NCBI GenBank assembly: GCA_024275615.1
Contig: JAJRYU010000540.1
Location: 1-6,749 of the forward strand
Length of the DNA: 6,749 bases
Origin: Planctomycetota bacterium
GTDB taxonomy: Bacteria; Planctomycetota; GCA-002687715; DRQF01
Reading direction: 5' to 3'
The notes below the pieces were generated by a model. That model was not told where the DNA came from. It was given only the letters and a program-made list of their open reading frames with translations, and made no database searches. Below, piece by piece: positions 1 through 6,400 of this stretch; position 1 is the stretch's first letter; each line of letters opens with the position of its first letter. The translations under genes were made by a program, and so were the position numbers.

Positions 1-252
1 CAAGAAAAAAAGCGAGGCATTGATCGAGCTTTCAGGAAGAAAGAAATCAAGGCCAGGCAACGTCTTGACCGTCTCCAGCGCATGCGACAGGAACTTGAGG
101 TTGAGCTTGCCCTATTCCTTGATCGCCAAGCCGTTGATTTCATTGTCGTGAAGTTAGGACTGAATCCACGGGCTGAAAAAGACAGGAATCCTGAGCGCGA
201 AGAGAAGGAAATGGAGCGCCGGCGGCGCAATGCGGATTCAGGCGGCCATTGA
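1..252 (+). CDS. C-terminal fragment of a highly charged protein, function unknown
   Basis: An open frame enters from the left edge in frame 1 and ends at TGA 250-252, giving 83 visible residues. The fragment is rich in Arg, Lys and Glu. A basic, probably helical first part (residues 1-30) is followed by a short hydrophobic stretch (LALFLDRQAVDFIVVKLGL, about residues 38-56). A very charged tail with runs of Glu and Arg then ends in DSGGH. This resembles a cytoplasmic, partly coiled-coil C terminus. I recognise no family and no catalytic motif. It shares no motif with the amidohydrolase-like genes downstream and is separated from them by 324 bases, so it probably belongs to another transcription unit. 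The chance that this is merely an accidental open frame is moderate, because 83 codons is short and the start is not visible. Confidence 0.55.
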   Translation, partial: QEKKRGIDRAFRKKEIKARQRLDRLQRMRQELEVELALFLDRQAVDFIVVKLGLNPRAEKDRNPEREEKEMERRRRNADSGGH

Positions 253-356
253 CCCGCCTCTTGCCTGTGCACTTGTGTCACTGAGCCCAGACTGATCGCG
301 TGTATGCATCGTGATTGATTTTATGTCTTCTGAGCATTTTGGCGGCGTGATTCTTC

Positions 357-377
357 CCAGTTGACAGAATCAACTGG
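357..377. repeat. Perfect 8-bp inverted repeat over the -35 box (candidate operator)
   Basis: CCAGTTGA (357-364) and TCAACTGG (370-377) are exact reverse complements separated by CAGAA. The dyad covers the TTGACA -35 box. As DNA it has the form of a binding site for a dimeric repressor. As RNA it would be an 8-bp hairpin about 105 bases downstream of the previous stop codon. No T-run follows, which argues against an intrinsic terminator. Confidence 0.55.
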
Positions 378-388
378 CGGACTATCCT
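361..388 (+). promoter_or_regulatory. Candidate sigma70-type promoter of the operon
   Basis: A perfect consensus -35 box, TTGACA (361-366), is followed by a 16-base spacer and TATCCT (383-388), which matches four of six positions of the -10 consensus TATAAT. The predicted transcript start is near 395, giving a leader of about 180 bases before the ATG at 577. The -35 box lies inside a perfect dyad (357-377), so a repressor or other dimeric regulator could compete with RNA polymerase here. This is inference from sequence only, and promoter rules in the suspected phylum are poorly known. Confidence 0.5.
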
Positions 389-393
389 CGCCA
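375..393. repeat. Short inverted repeat flanking the -10 box
   Basis: TGGCG (375-379) and CGCCA (389-393) are exact reverse complements, extendable by one G-T pair, with a loop that contains the candidate -10 box TATCCT. It shares bases 375-377 with the upstream dyad, so the two hairpins would be mutually exclusive if transcribed from further upstream. At 5 bp it could be chance. Confidence 0.3.
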
Positions 394-508
394 TGCCTGA
401 AATGTCGCGATTTGCTGGGTTGGGGCGTCCGCGAGGGATGCAAAAATCTGGCAAACAGTCCCATTTTTTGGGGTGAAAGAGTCCGACCTTTGAGGCGTTA
501 ACTTTCGG

Positions 509-543
509 TCAGGGCTCCATGTCCGTTCATGGATGTGGCCTGA
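509..543 (+). promoter_or_regulatory. Imperfect leader hairpin before the first operon gene
   Basis: TCAGG (509-513) pairs with CCTGA (539-543). After a G-G mismatch, C515 pairs with G537. After a 3-base bulge (TGT, 534-536), TCCATG (516-521) pairs with CATGGA (528-533) around the loop TCCGTT. That gives 12 base pairs in total. It ends one base before a possible ATG at 544 and about 33 bases before the preferred ATG at 577. If transcribed it would be part of the 5' leader and could affect translation or RNA stability. I recognise no known riboswitch family in it. Confidence 0.35.
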
Positions 544-576
544 ATGCGACTCGTTTTCTCAAGCATGGGGCCAATC

Positions 577-2472
577 ATGCAATTCGTCCGTCTTCTTGTG
601 GTGTTGAGTGTCTTCGCTTGCGTTGCGGATTCCTCAATTGCGCAACTCCCGTTTGGATCTGGGACCACTGTGGTGAAGAACGCCACGGTCTTTACAGATG
701 GCAAGATCATCGAGAATTGTCATTTGCTTTTCGCTGGCAAAAAAATCAAGGCTGTTGGCCCTGACATCAAGATTCCCGACGACGCTGAAGTCATTGATGG
801 ACGGGGCAAGTTCATCGTCCCCACGCTCATCGATTCTTCGGCCACGATGGGGTTGGCAAGTCCGTCGACGACGAGCCGAACAGTGCGCGCTCATTTTTCG
901 ATTCTTGACAAGATCAATCTCTTTGATGTGGATCCTTTCACTGATGCCATCGAACAGGGTGTGACCCATGTCTATCTGCGTAACCCTTCGACGCGAGGTG
1001 TCGGAGGCCAGGGTGCAGGTGTTCTTCTGCCCAAGAAGATTGGTGGTGAAGGTAAAGACATCCTCCTGAAGGGGAGTCAAGCGATCCATGTCAAGCTGGG
1101 GACCTCCACCGGCCCCATTGGGCGGTACTCAGAAGTCAAAGGCCTAGGAAGCCAACTCGTCGCTGCCAAGAAATATCGTGAGAGTTGGAAGAAGTACGAC
1201 GAGAAACTAAAGGAATATGTTGAGGGGCTCAAGAAGGCCGCCAAGAACGGAAAGAAGAAGAAGTCGTCCAAGAAAAAGGCACCGAAGAAGAAAGACAAAC
1301 CTGGCGTTAAACCGCCAAAGAAGAGGGTCAGCGGTCCCAGTCCGTTCTTTGATGAAGATGACAACCATGGCATGAAAAAAAATGCCAACAACGAGCCAAG
1401 GGAAGCTCTTGATCCTTCAGAAATCGCCTCCTGGGATATCTGGGCATTGGGAAATCCCGAAGACCATCCTGTCGCCATTGCACGGCGGGAAAAAGCCGAG
1501 AGAGAGAATCACCCACCAGAGATTCCAGGCAAGTGGCTCGCACCTAAGCCTGAGCTGCACCCTCGACGTAGTATCTTGGATGATGACGGCACGGAGCCCC
1601 AGTTGCAGCGTGACGCTCAAGTCAACGTGAATGACCCCGGTGGTTTGGACATTCTGGTCTGCGAACAATGTGGCGGCGAAATCGAAGGCCAGGCTCATCA
1701 TCACCCCAAAGCTGAGGGGTTTGACTTTTGGCAATTTGCTCCGGCACCGAAACGGCGATCCCCTCGTTCAAAAAAGAGCTCGAAGAAGTCGCCAAAGAGA
1801 CCCCGGGAACCCCGATTCAATCCTTCGCTGGAAGCGATGGCTGACATTCTCGAAGGCAAGATGAGATTGCGCATCGAAGTTCACCGTGCTGAGGACATTA
1901 AGAACCTATTGGCGCTCCTGGAAAAGTATCCCATGGAAGTTGCTCTTGAAGGAGTTACTGAAGGATACATGGTGGCAGGGGAATTGGCGAAAGCCCAGAT
2001 TCCTGTCATTGTTTTCGCGGATGCGGTCAAACCCATCGCCGAAAAAAGCGGTGGGGCGGCAGGTGCGATACCGTTTCGTTTCCCCTTTCCATTTCGTCGT
2101 TCACGGTCATTCGGCACAAGCAGTAGTTCCGGAGGAGTACCCGTGGAAGGGGAATTTCGCCTGGACAACGCCGCGCAGATGGCTGCCAAAGGTGTGTCAG
2201 TGACGATCGCTGCTTCTCGCACCGCCGCTGACGCCTCGCCACAATTGCTCCTCGCCGCAGGGCGGGTTGCCGGGAACGGTTTGCCCAAAGAAAAAGCGTT
2301 GACAGCCATCACCGCCAATCCAGCTCACATTCTTGGCATCGATCAAGAGATCGGGACTCTCAAGAAAGGACTACGAGCGAGCTTCGTTGTTCTTGATGGC
2401 GACCCTTTCGACCCCACGACTCGTGTTCGGACCATCTATATCGATGGCAAGCGTTACTACAAGAAGAAGTAA
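577..2472 (+). CDS. Exported amidohydrolase-fold pseudoenzyme with a large Lys-rich insert (paralogue 1)
   Basis: This 631-residue protein has the fold of COG1228 metal-dependent amidohydrolases. Start at 577 is preferred over in-frame ATGs at 544 and 565: it gives a clean signal peptide (MQFVR, then a hydrophobic core, cut after SIA at residue 22) and has GGGG six bases upstream. Residues 33-85 form the N-terminal beta-sandwich strands. At the turn after PTLID, where HxH should bind metal, it has S88 and T90. The 'VHRAEDI' helix start keeps one His (H436), but the ligand two residues earlier is Glu and the His expected in 'LEHGTE' is Gly459. The metal-binding Asp near residue 547 is Ser. The C-terminal 'GTLKKG...VVLDGDPFD' and 'IDGKRYYKKK' strands are normal. 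Residues about 200-418 contain an insert absent from paralogues 2-4. It has two Lys-rich arms and a C362-x2-C365...HHH(374-376) cluster. Catalysis is therefore unlikely; a binding or scaffold role outside the cytoplasm is inferred. Confidence 0.85.
   Translation: MQFVRLLVVLSVFACVADSSIAQLPFGSGTTVVKNATVFTDGKIIENCHLLFAGKKIKAVGPDIKIPDDAEVIDGRGKFIVPTLIDSSATMGLASPSTTSRTVRAHFSILDKINLFDVDPFTDAIEQGVTHVYLRNPSTRGVGGQGAGVLLPKKIGGEGKDILLKGSQAIHVKLGTSTGPIGRYSEVKGLGSQLVAAKKYRESWKKYDEKLKEYVEGLKKAAKNGKKKKSSKKKAPKKKDKPGVKPPKKRVSGPSPFFDEDDNHGMKKNANNEPREALDPSEIASWDIWALGNPEDHPVAIARREKAERENHPPEIPGKWLAPKPELHPRRSILDDDGTEPQLQRDAQVNVNDPGGLDILVCEQCGGEIEGQAHHHPKAEGFDFWQFAPAPKRRSPRSKKSSKKSPKRPREPRFNPSLEAMADILEGKMRLRIEVHRAEDIKNLLALLEKYPMEVALEGVTEGYMVAGELAKAQIPVIVFADAVKPIAEKSGGAAGAIPFRFPFPFRRSRSFGTSSSSGGVPVEGEFRLDNAAQMAAKGVSVTIAASRTAADASPQLLLAAGRVAGNGLPKEKALTAITANPAHILGIDQEIGTLKKGLRASFVVLDGDPFDPTTRVRTIYIDGKRYYKKK
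1231..1326 (+). other. Lys-rich low-complexity arm inside paralogue 1
   Basis: About 32 codons are dominated by AAG and AAA, encoding runs such as KNGKKKKSSKKKAPKKK. A second basic segment follows at 1741-1815 (PAPKRRSPRSKKSSKKSPKR). Together they bracket an acidic, proline-rich middle. Such segments are usually disordered. In an exported protein they could bind polyanions such as acidic polysaccharide, phosphate polymers or membrane surfaces. This role is inferred from charge alone. Confidence 0.7.
1660..1704 (+). other. CxxC...HHH cluster, candidate metal-binding knuckle in the insert
   Basis: The insert of paralogue 1 encodes C-E-Q-C, then GGEIEGQA, then H-H-H (C362, C365, H374-376 from the 577 start). 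Two Cys with CxxC spacing and three consecutive His within 15 residues could bind Zn, Cu or Ni, or form a disulphide after export. It does not match a named zinc-finger family that I recognise. Confidence 0.4.
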
Positions 2473-2478
2473 ACCAGT

Positions 2479-3666
2479 ATGAACTTGAAAACCAACTCAT
2501 CCGGTTGGCTCAGCACCGTTGCCGTGATCGCGTTGTTGAGTGCCATCTTGATTGACCACGCTTCGGCGCAGCGTCCCACGGCGATGGTGTTTCGCCGAAG
2601 AGCGCCCAATGTCGTGGTCTTCAAGATCGGGCACCTTGCGACGGGAACTGGGCCAGTCATTGACGGCGTGATGATGCGCATTAAGGCTGGCATGATTGCC
2701 GAAATCGGCAAGAAAATTGCGATTCCCAAGGGGGCGCGGGTGGTTGATCTTGGTGACTCCTGGGTTTTTCCCGGTATGATTGACTTGCAGTCCAAAGCGA
2801 GCATGCCTCATGATCTTGAAGAACCACGTGATGCCGTTGATCTTGACAATCGCCCGTCGCGAGCGGTGGTAAGAGACCACCGAGATTTCAAGTTGCTAGC
2901 CCAAGCAGGTATCACTGCCGTCGTCATCACCCCTAGCGCTGAAGGCGTTGTTTCCGGAGTATGTGCTGTTGTGAAGAGCAGTAGTCCTGCTCGGATCGCT
3001 TTTGGATCTGGGCCTGTGGCTTTGGCCTTGACAGCAAGCACACAAAAAAGAAGTCGTTTCCCCACATCCTTAATGGGCGCTTTTCAACTCTTGGGTCAGA
3101 CCTTGGCAAAGCCAAGCAACAAAGTCTTGGCAGCAGTTGCAGCGAATCAGCGCGCTTCTCTCATCAAGGTTGATACCGAAGCTGAGATCAGGGCCTATCT
3201 CCGTTTGGCCAATGCCCTTGGACTTGAGGGTGCCATGGTCACGGATGGTTCTGTGCGGCGCGTGATGAACGATCTTGTTCGTCCCATGTCTATCGCATTG
3301 CCCGCAATCGGCCTCAATTCTCCACGTCGGGATCTTTTGCTGCCAGCGGCGTTGGACAAGAGCAAGCACAAAGTTGCTTTCTACTCCTTGACCCCTGATC
3401 GATCCGCTACTGATTTGCGCTATGCTGCGGCGCTGGCGGTCAAGATGGGACTCAAACGAAGTGCCGGCTTGCATTCGATCACCAAGCACCCGGCAGAAAT
3501 GGCAGGCATGGGCAAGCACATTGGGACTTTGGCCAAAGGGAAAGACGCTGACTTCCTCGTCCTCAGCGGACACCTGCTTGATCTGGATGCAGTCTTGAAG
3601 CAAACATGGATTGATGGCCATTTGGTCTATCAGCGATCTGAAAAGAAGGCTGAGGTAAGTCGATGA
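2479..3666 (+). CDS. Exported amidohydrolase-fold pseudoenzyme (paralogue 2)
   Basis: This 395-residue protein starts 6 bases after the previous stop. A signal peptide (hydrophobic residues 11-25) is cut after HASA, leaving Q31. Residues about 45-102 are the N-terminal beta-sandwich, ending in VFPGMID, and the C-terminal strands 'GTLAKGKDADFLVLSG' and 'TWIDGHLVY' are well kept. The active site is gone. HxH after PGMID is Q104/K106. The stretch matching 'IHAHRADDI' reads IKVDTEAEI, with K230 and D232 in place of His. The later His is probably D256. The segment where the metal Asp is expected reads VAFYSLTPD, with Leu at the expected place. It lacks Lys-rich inserts and is the shortest full copy. 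The upstream ribosome-binding region is only a purine run (AAGAAGAAG) overlapping the end of paralogue 1, so translation may depend on the preceding gene. A role as a non-catalytic partner of its neighbours is inferred. Confidence 0.82.
   Translation: MNLKTNSSGWLSTVAVIALLSAILIDHASAQRPTAMVFRRRAPNVVVFKIGHLATGTGPVIDGVMMRIKAGMIAEIGKKIAIPKGARVVDLGDSWVFPGMIDLQSKASMPHDLEEPRDAVDLDNRPSRAVVRDHRDFKLLAQAGITAVVITPSAEGVVSGVCAVVKSSSPARIAFGSGPVALALTASTQKRSRFPTSLMGAFQLLGQTLAKPSNKVLAAVAANQRASLIKVDTEAEIRAYLRLANALGLEGAMVTDGSVRRVMNDLVRPMSIALPAIGLNSPRRDLLLPAALDKSKHKVAFYSLTPDRSATDLRYAAALAVKMGLKRSAGLHSITKHPAEMAGMGKHIGTLAKGKDADFLVLSGHLLDLDAVLKQTWIDGHLVYQRSEKKAEVSR
3652..3666 (+). promoter_or_regulatory. Ribosome binding site and ATGA coupling of paralogues 2 and 3
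   Basis: GAGG at 3652-3655 sits 7 bases before ATG 3663, and that ATG overlaps the TGA stop of paralogue 2. This arrangement usually means the two proteins are translated together in similar amounts. Confidence 0.65.
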
Positions 3667-4901
3667 AACGTGTTCTCTTTGCACTCTTGCTCACCGCTTG
3701 CGTGGCCCCTTGTTTGTGGGCGCAAAAAGCACCAAGCCGTCCCGTCTTGTTCAAAGTCAGCAAGATTTATGTCGGCAATGACAAGGTGATCAGCCCGGGT
3801 ATGGTCTTGGTCAAAAATGGCAAGATTGTTGCTGTCGGCAAGTCAATCGATGTACCCAATGGCACCACTCGTGTGGAACGTCCAGGGTGGACTCTGACCC
3901 CCGGCCTTATTGATGCCGCGGCTGAAGGTTTCGCCAATAGCACCGAGGGCATTAGTGAGGTAATCCCTGGTTTCAAAGTTGCTGACGGCCTCAACCTTAG
4001 CTCAAAGTACATGAAGACCCTAGCCACCGAAGGGGTGACGACGGCTTTCGTCACGGCATCCGGTGTCTCTGTGATCGGCTGCCAAGGGGCGATTGTGAAA
4101 ACCGGTCAAAAGGCGCGAATCTTGTCCGACCATGGTGATCCCAAGTTGACGATCAGCCACAGTGCCACGGCTGGAAACCGGGGCCCGAGTCGGTTTGGTA
4201 GCATTACTGTCTTCACGCGTCGGCCGACTTCGCAGATGGGTGTCATTTTTGTCGCGCGGGACGCTCTAACCAAAGCCCAAGAGTACGTGAGAGCGAAGAA
4301 GAACAACCCGGCGATCAAGCAGGATGTTCATTTGGACATCTTGGCTGATGTCCTGGCGGGAAAGCGGCAAATTCGTTTCCGTGGCGAGAAACAATATGAG
4401 CTGTCCGCAGGGCTGAGATTGGCGGAGGAATTCGGCTTGAAGCCGATTTTTGAGAACAGTGTCGAAGCGTGGCGTGTCATTGACTCCATGAAACGGACGA
4501 GTGCTGCCGGTGTGTTTGGTCCTATCATTCCAGCCTCGGCATCTGTTGTTGTCAGCCGATTTCGCCGCCCTCCGGCTCCGCCGCGGATGAATCCCAAAGC
4601 AACGCAGGTCTTGGTCGATGCCGGTCTTACTTTGGCGTTGACGGCTGGCAGCGGATCTGGTGAGAGAGGTTTGGCGCGCCAAGTCTCCTATGCCATGCGC
4701 CACGGGTTGTCCCAGATCGAGGCAGTGAAGGCTGTGACCTCTGTGCCCGCTGCTTTGTTGGGAATCGAGAAAAATGTTGGCCTCATTAAGGTCGGCTATG
4801 ATGCAGATTTTGTTCTCTGGACGGGTGAGCCTTTTGCTGCAACCTCGCGTCAAGGGATCGTATTTATTGATGGTGTTGTCGTCGACGGCAAGACCTTTTG
4901 A
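3663..4901 (+). CDS. Exported amidohydrolase-fold pseudoenzyme, possible lipoprotein (paralogue 3)
   Basis: This 412-residue protein starts at an ATG that overlaps the previous stop by 4 bases (ATGA). GAGG (3652-3655) lies 7 bases upstream, a good sign of translational coupling. The N terminus (MKRVLFALLLTAC) contains a lipobox-like L-T-A-C13, but a standard signal peptidase I site after LWA (A20|Q21), as in the sister proteins, is also possible. The N-terminal sandwich includes VLVKNGKIVAVG and ends in TPGLID. HxH is replaced by A86 and E88. The 'IHAH' position reads I-R-F-R (R238, R240). The 'LEHG' position reads F-E-N-S (N265). The Asp site near 'LTLALTAGSGSG' is Gly. The C-terminal motif 'KVGYDADFVLWTGEP' is intact. 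A proline and arginine stretch (FRRPPAPPR) precedes the last barrel strands. The scaffold is complete, so folding is expected but hydrolysis is not. Confidence 0.82.
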   Translation: MKRVLFALLLTACVAPCLWAQKAPSRPVLFKVSKIYVGNDKVISPGMVLVKNGKIVAVGKSIDVPNGTTRVERPGWTLTPGLIDAAAEGFANSTEGISEVIPGFKVADGLNLSSKYMKTLATEGVTTAFVTASGVSVIGCQGAIVKTGQKARILSDHGDPKLTISHSATAGNRGPSRFGSITVFTRRPTSQMGVIFVARDALTKAQEYVRAKKNNPAIKQDVHLDILADVLAGKRQIRFRGEKQYELSAGLRLAEEFGLKPIFENSVEAWRVIDSMKRTSAAGVFGPIIPASASVVVSRFRRPPAPPRMNPKATQVLVDAGLTLALTAGSGSGERGLARQVSYAMRHGLSQIEAVKAVTSVPAALLGIEKNVGLIKVGYDADFVLWTGEPFAATSRQGIVFIDGVVVDGKTF

Positions 4902-4909
4902 AATTAGCG

Positions 4910-4927
4910 CCCAACCTTAGCGTTGGG
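4910..4927 (+). repeat. Short hairpin in the 60-base gap between paralogues 3 and 4
   Basis: CCCAAC (4910-4915) and GTTGGG (4922-4927) are exact reverse complements around the loop CTTAGC. No T-run follows, so it is not a clear terminator. It could mark an RNA processing site or protect the upstream transcript end. This is the only sizeable gap inside the run, so a partial termination or processing point here would be plausible. The stem has only 6 bp and may be chance. Confidence 0.35.
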
Positions 4928-4961
4928 AGTGACACAGGACACCAGGAATCGGAGTGGTCCA

Positions 4962-6389
4962 ATGCGTAACCTGAGGTATCTCGGGCTCAGCCTAATCGCC
5001 TTGTTTACTGTTCTCGCCGGTCAAAGCCGAGCTCAGATCAGTTCAAAAGTCTTTCTAGAAGGTGGCAAGATCGTTCCGGTTGTCGGGGCGACCATTGAAG
5101 GTGGCAACATCCTCATTGAAGAGGGAAGAATCGTCGCCATTGGCAAGGACCTTAAGGCGCCCTTCGACGCCAAGGTCATCGATATGTCTGGCAAGACCCT
5201 CTTTCCAGGCATGGTCGATGCTTGGACCGCGAATGGTCTGAAGACCGCCAACGAAAACCTGGATGTTGTGCCCTACGTCGATGTCTACGATGTCATCGAT
5301 CCATCGTTGCGATATTTTGAAGAGGCATTGCGGGCGGGGTTGACGTCTATTCATGTCAGCCAAGCAGCGAACTGCGTCATCAGTGGACTTTCCCGAACGG
5401 TACATCCTGTTGGCATGAGCGTCGACGAGATGACCCAAGATCCAAGGGGAGGCCTGGTCATCTCAATGTACCCGAAGCGGGGCTACGACCACGCAGTCCA
5501 GCGCGCCATTATCCACGACACCTTTGCAGATCTTGACCGCTATTTGGATCGACGAGCCGAAGAACTCTTCTTAGAAGAGTTGAAGAAGAAGGACAAGGAC
5601 GCCAAGGTCGCTCCGGCAGAAGCCCGAAAAAAGGGCAAGAAACTCATTCGTGCCGACAAGCTGGACAAGAAATTTCGCAACCTCTACTTGTTGCGCCAAG
5701 GGAAGATCGACGCCTACCTTTTCTGCAGTCGTGCCATGGATGTTGGCGCTGCAATTGCGCTCATCAAGAAAGAAGGTCTGAACGATAATGTGACGTTGAT
5801 CGTTGGCGGCGAGTGCTACAAGGTTGCGAAAAAGCTTAAGTCTCTGGGACGTCCGGTCATTATCCGGTCTCAAGACATGGTCTTTCGGGAACAGGACCGC
5901 ATCACTCTCAAAGACAAAGATACATTTCTGCCAAAAGTTCTGAGTGACGCCAAAGTCGACTTCGCGATAGGCGGTACGACGGAACCTTGGTACGACGCTG
6001 CACGATGTGTTCGGAACGGTGTCAGCCGTGAGAGAGCGCTCGCTGCGATTACCATCAACGCGGCAAAGGCCATTGGCCTTGGGCATCTCATCGGCTCGAT
6101 TGAAAAGGGCAAGATGGCAAACATCTTGATCTTGAGTGGTGATCCCTTGGACAACATGACTTGGGTCGAAGGCGTTATCGTTGCTGGCCAACTTGTCTAC
6201 GAGCGCAACAAGGATAAGCGATTGCGAGACCTTCTGGACGGTGTCTACAACACTGAGAAGATCGAAACCGAACGCGTTGAAGCAGCCGCCAAAGCCAAAG
6301 CCGCCGCCAGCAAGAAGAAAAGTGGCAAGGCCTCGGCAACAAAAGGCAAGACTAAGACCAAGACTAAGACCAAGAGTAAGAAAGACTGA
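4962..6389 (+). CDS. Exported amidohydrolase-fold pseudoenzyme with a Lys/Thr-repeat tail (paralogue 4)
   Basis: This 475-residue protein starts at ATG 4962, chosen over an upstream TTG at 4923 because GGAG (4951-4954) lies 7 bases before it and the signal peptide then begins correctly (MRNLRY, hydrophobic core, cut after SRA at residue 24). The N-terminal sandwich ends in FPGMVD. HxH is replaced by W88 and A90. The 'IHAHRADD' region reads LFCSRAMD (F254, S256). The 'LEHG' His is V281. The Asp position in 'FAIGGTTEPWYD' is Thr or Gly. 'GSIEKGKMANILILSGDP' at the C-terminal side is conserved apart from Asn for Asp. A charged linker (ELKKKDKDAK... about residues 204-233) occupies the same place as the large insert of paralogue 1. 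Residues about 440-475 form an Ala/Lys helix followed by a KTKTKTKTKSKKD end, suggesting attachment to something acidic. This copy is non-catalytic by inspection. Confidence 0.83.
   Translation: MRNLRYLGLSLIALFTVLAGQSRAQISSKVFLEGGKIVPVVGATIEGGNILIEEGRIVAIGKDLKAPFDAKVIDMSGKTLFPGMVDAWTANGLKTANENLDVVPYVDVYDVIDPSLRYFEEALRAGLTSIHVSQAANCVISGLSRTVHPVGMSVDEMTQDPRGGLVISMYPKRGYDHAVQRAIIHDTFADLDRYLDRRAEELFLEELKKKDKDAKVAPAEARKKGKKLIRADKLDKKFRNLYLLRQGKIDAYLFCSRAMDVGAAIALIKKEGLNDNVTLIVGGECYKVAKKLKSLGRPVIIRSQDMVFREQDRITLKDKDTFLPKVLSDAKVDFAIGGTTEPWYDAARCVRNGVSRERALAAITINAAKAIGLGHLIGSIEKGKMANILILSGDPLDNMTWVEGVIVAGQLVYERNKDKRLRDLLDGVYNTEKIETERVEAAAKAKAAASKKKSGKASATKGKTKTKTKTKSKKD
6348..6380 (+). repeat. 12-bp tandem repeat encoding the Lys-Thr tail of paralogue 4
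   Basis: AAGACTAAGACC occurs twice in perfect tandem (6348-6371), followed by a degenerate third unit (AAGAGTAAG). It encodes alternating Lys and Thr, then Lys-Ser. Perfect units imply recent slippage or expansion, so tail length may vary between strains. Confidence 0.75.
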
Positions 6390-6400
6390 GGGACGGCTTC

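Larger units (their letters stand above)
253..576. other. Intergenic region upstream of the amidohydrolase-like operon
   Basis: No convincing gene lies in these 324 bases on either strand. The region holds a sigma70-like promoter with overlapping dyads (357-393) and an imperfect hairpin (509-543). It also has A/T-rich patches: a CAAAAAT at 441-447 can pair imperfectly with the ATTTTTTG at 463-470. I see no clear intrinsic terminator for the upstream gene, as no stem is followed by a run of T. Confidence 0.6.

Noticed and set aside
357..377. Intrinsic terminator for the upstream partial gene
   Set aside because: The stem is perfect but no T-run follows and it lies over 100 bases from the stop codon. 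The overlap with a consensus -35 box makes an operator more likely.
544..576. Longer start of paralogue 1 at ATG 544 (or 565)
   Set aside because: It would put extra residues before a complete signal peptide and has a weaker upstream ribosome binding site. The ATG at 577 gives an N terminus like the sister proteins. It cannot be fully excluded.
1696..1704. HHH in paralogue 1 as the missing HxH metal ligand
   Set aside because: It lies in the insert, nearly 290 residues after the PTLID turn where the ligand must sit, so it cannot be the canonical site.
3070..3684. Long minus-strand open frame (204 codons) opposite paralogue 2
   Set aside because: It lies entirely over a well-supported + strand gene, lacks a recognisable motif or ribosome binding site, and reads as the antisense shadow of a coding region. 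The same holds for 5571-6191 and the other minus-strand frames.
4923..4961. TTG start for paralogue 4
   Set aside because: It would add 13 hydrophilic residues before the signal peptide and would use the right arm of the 4910-4927 hairpin as start. ATG 4962 has GGAG at proper distance.
577..6389. Genes as ordinary active amidohydrolases or imidazolonepropionases
   Set aside because: Family-level similarity would give this label, but the HxH, later His and Asp ligands are missing in each complete copy, so the catalytic name is not supported.
577..6389. Decaying pseudogenes
   Set aside because: All frames are full length and uninterrupted, with signal peptides, ribosome binding sites or coupling, and conserved scaffold motifs from end to end.
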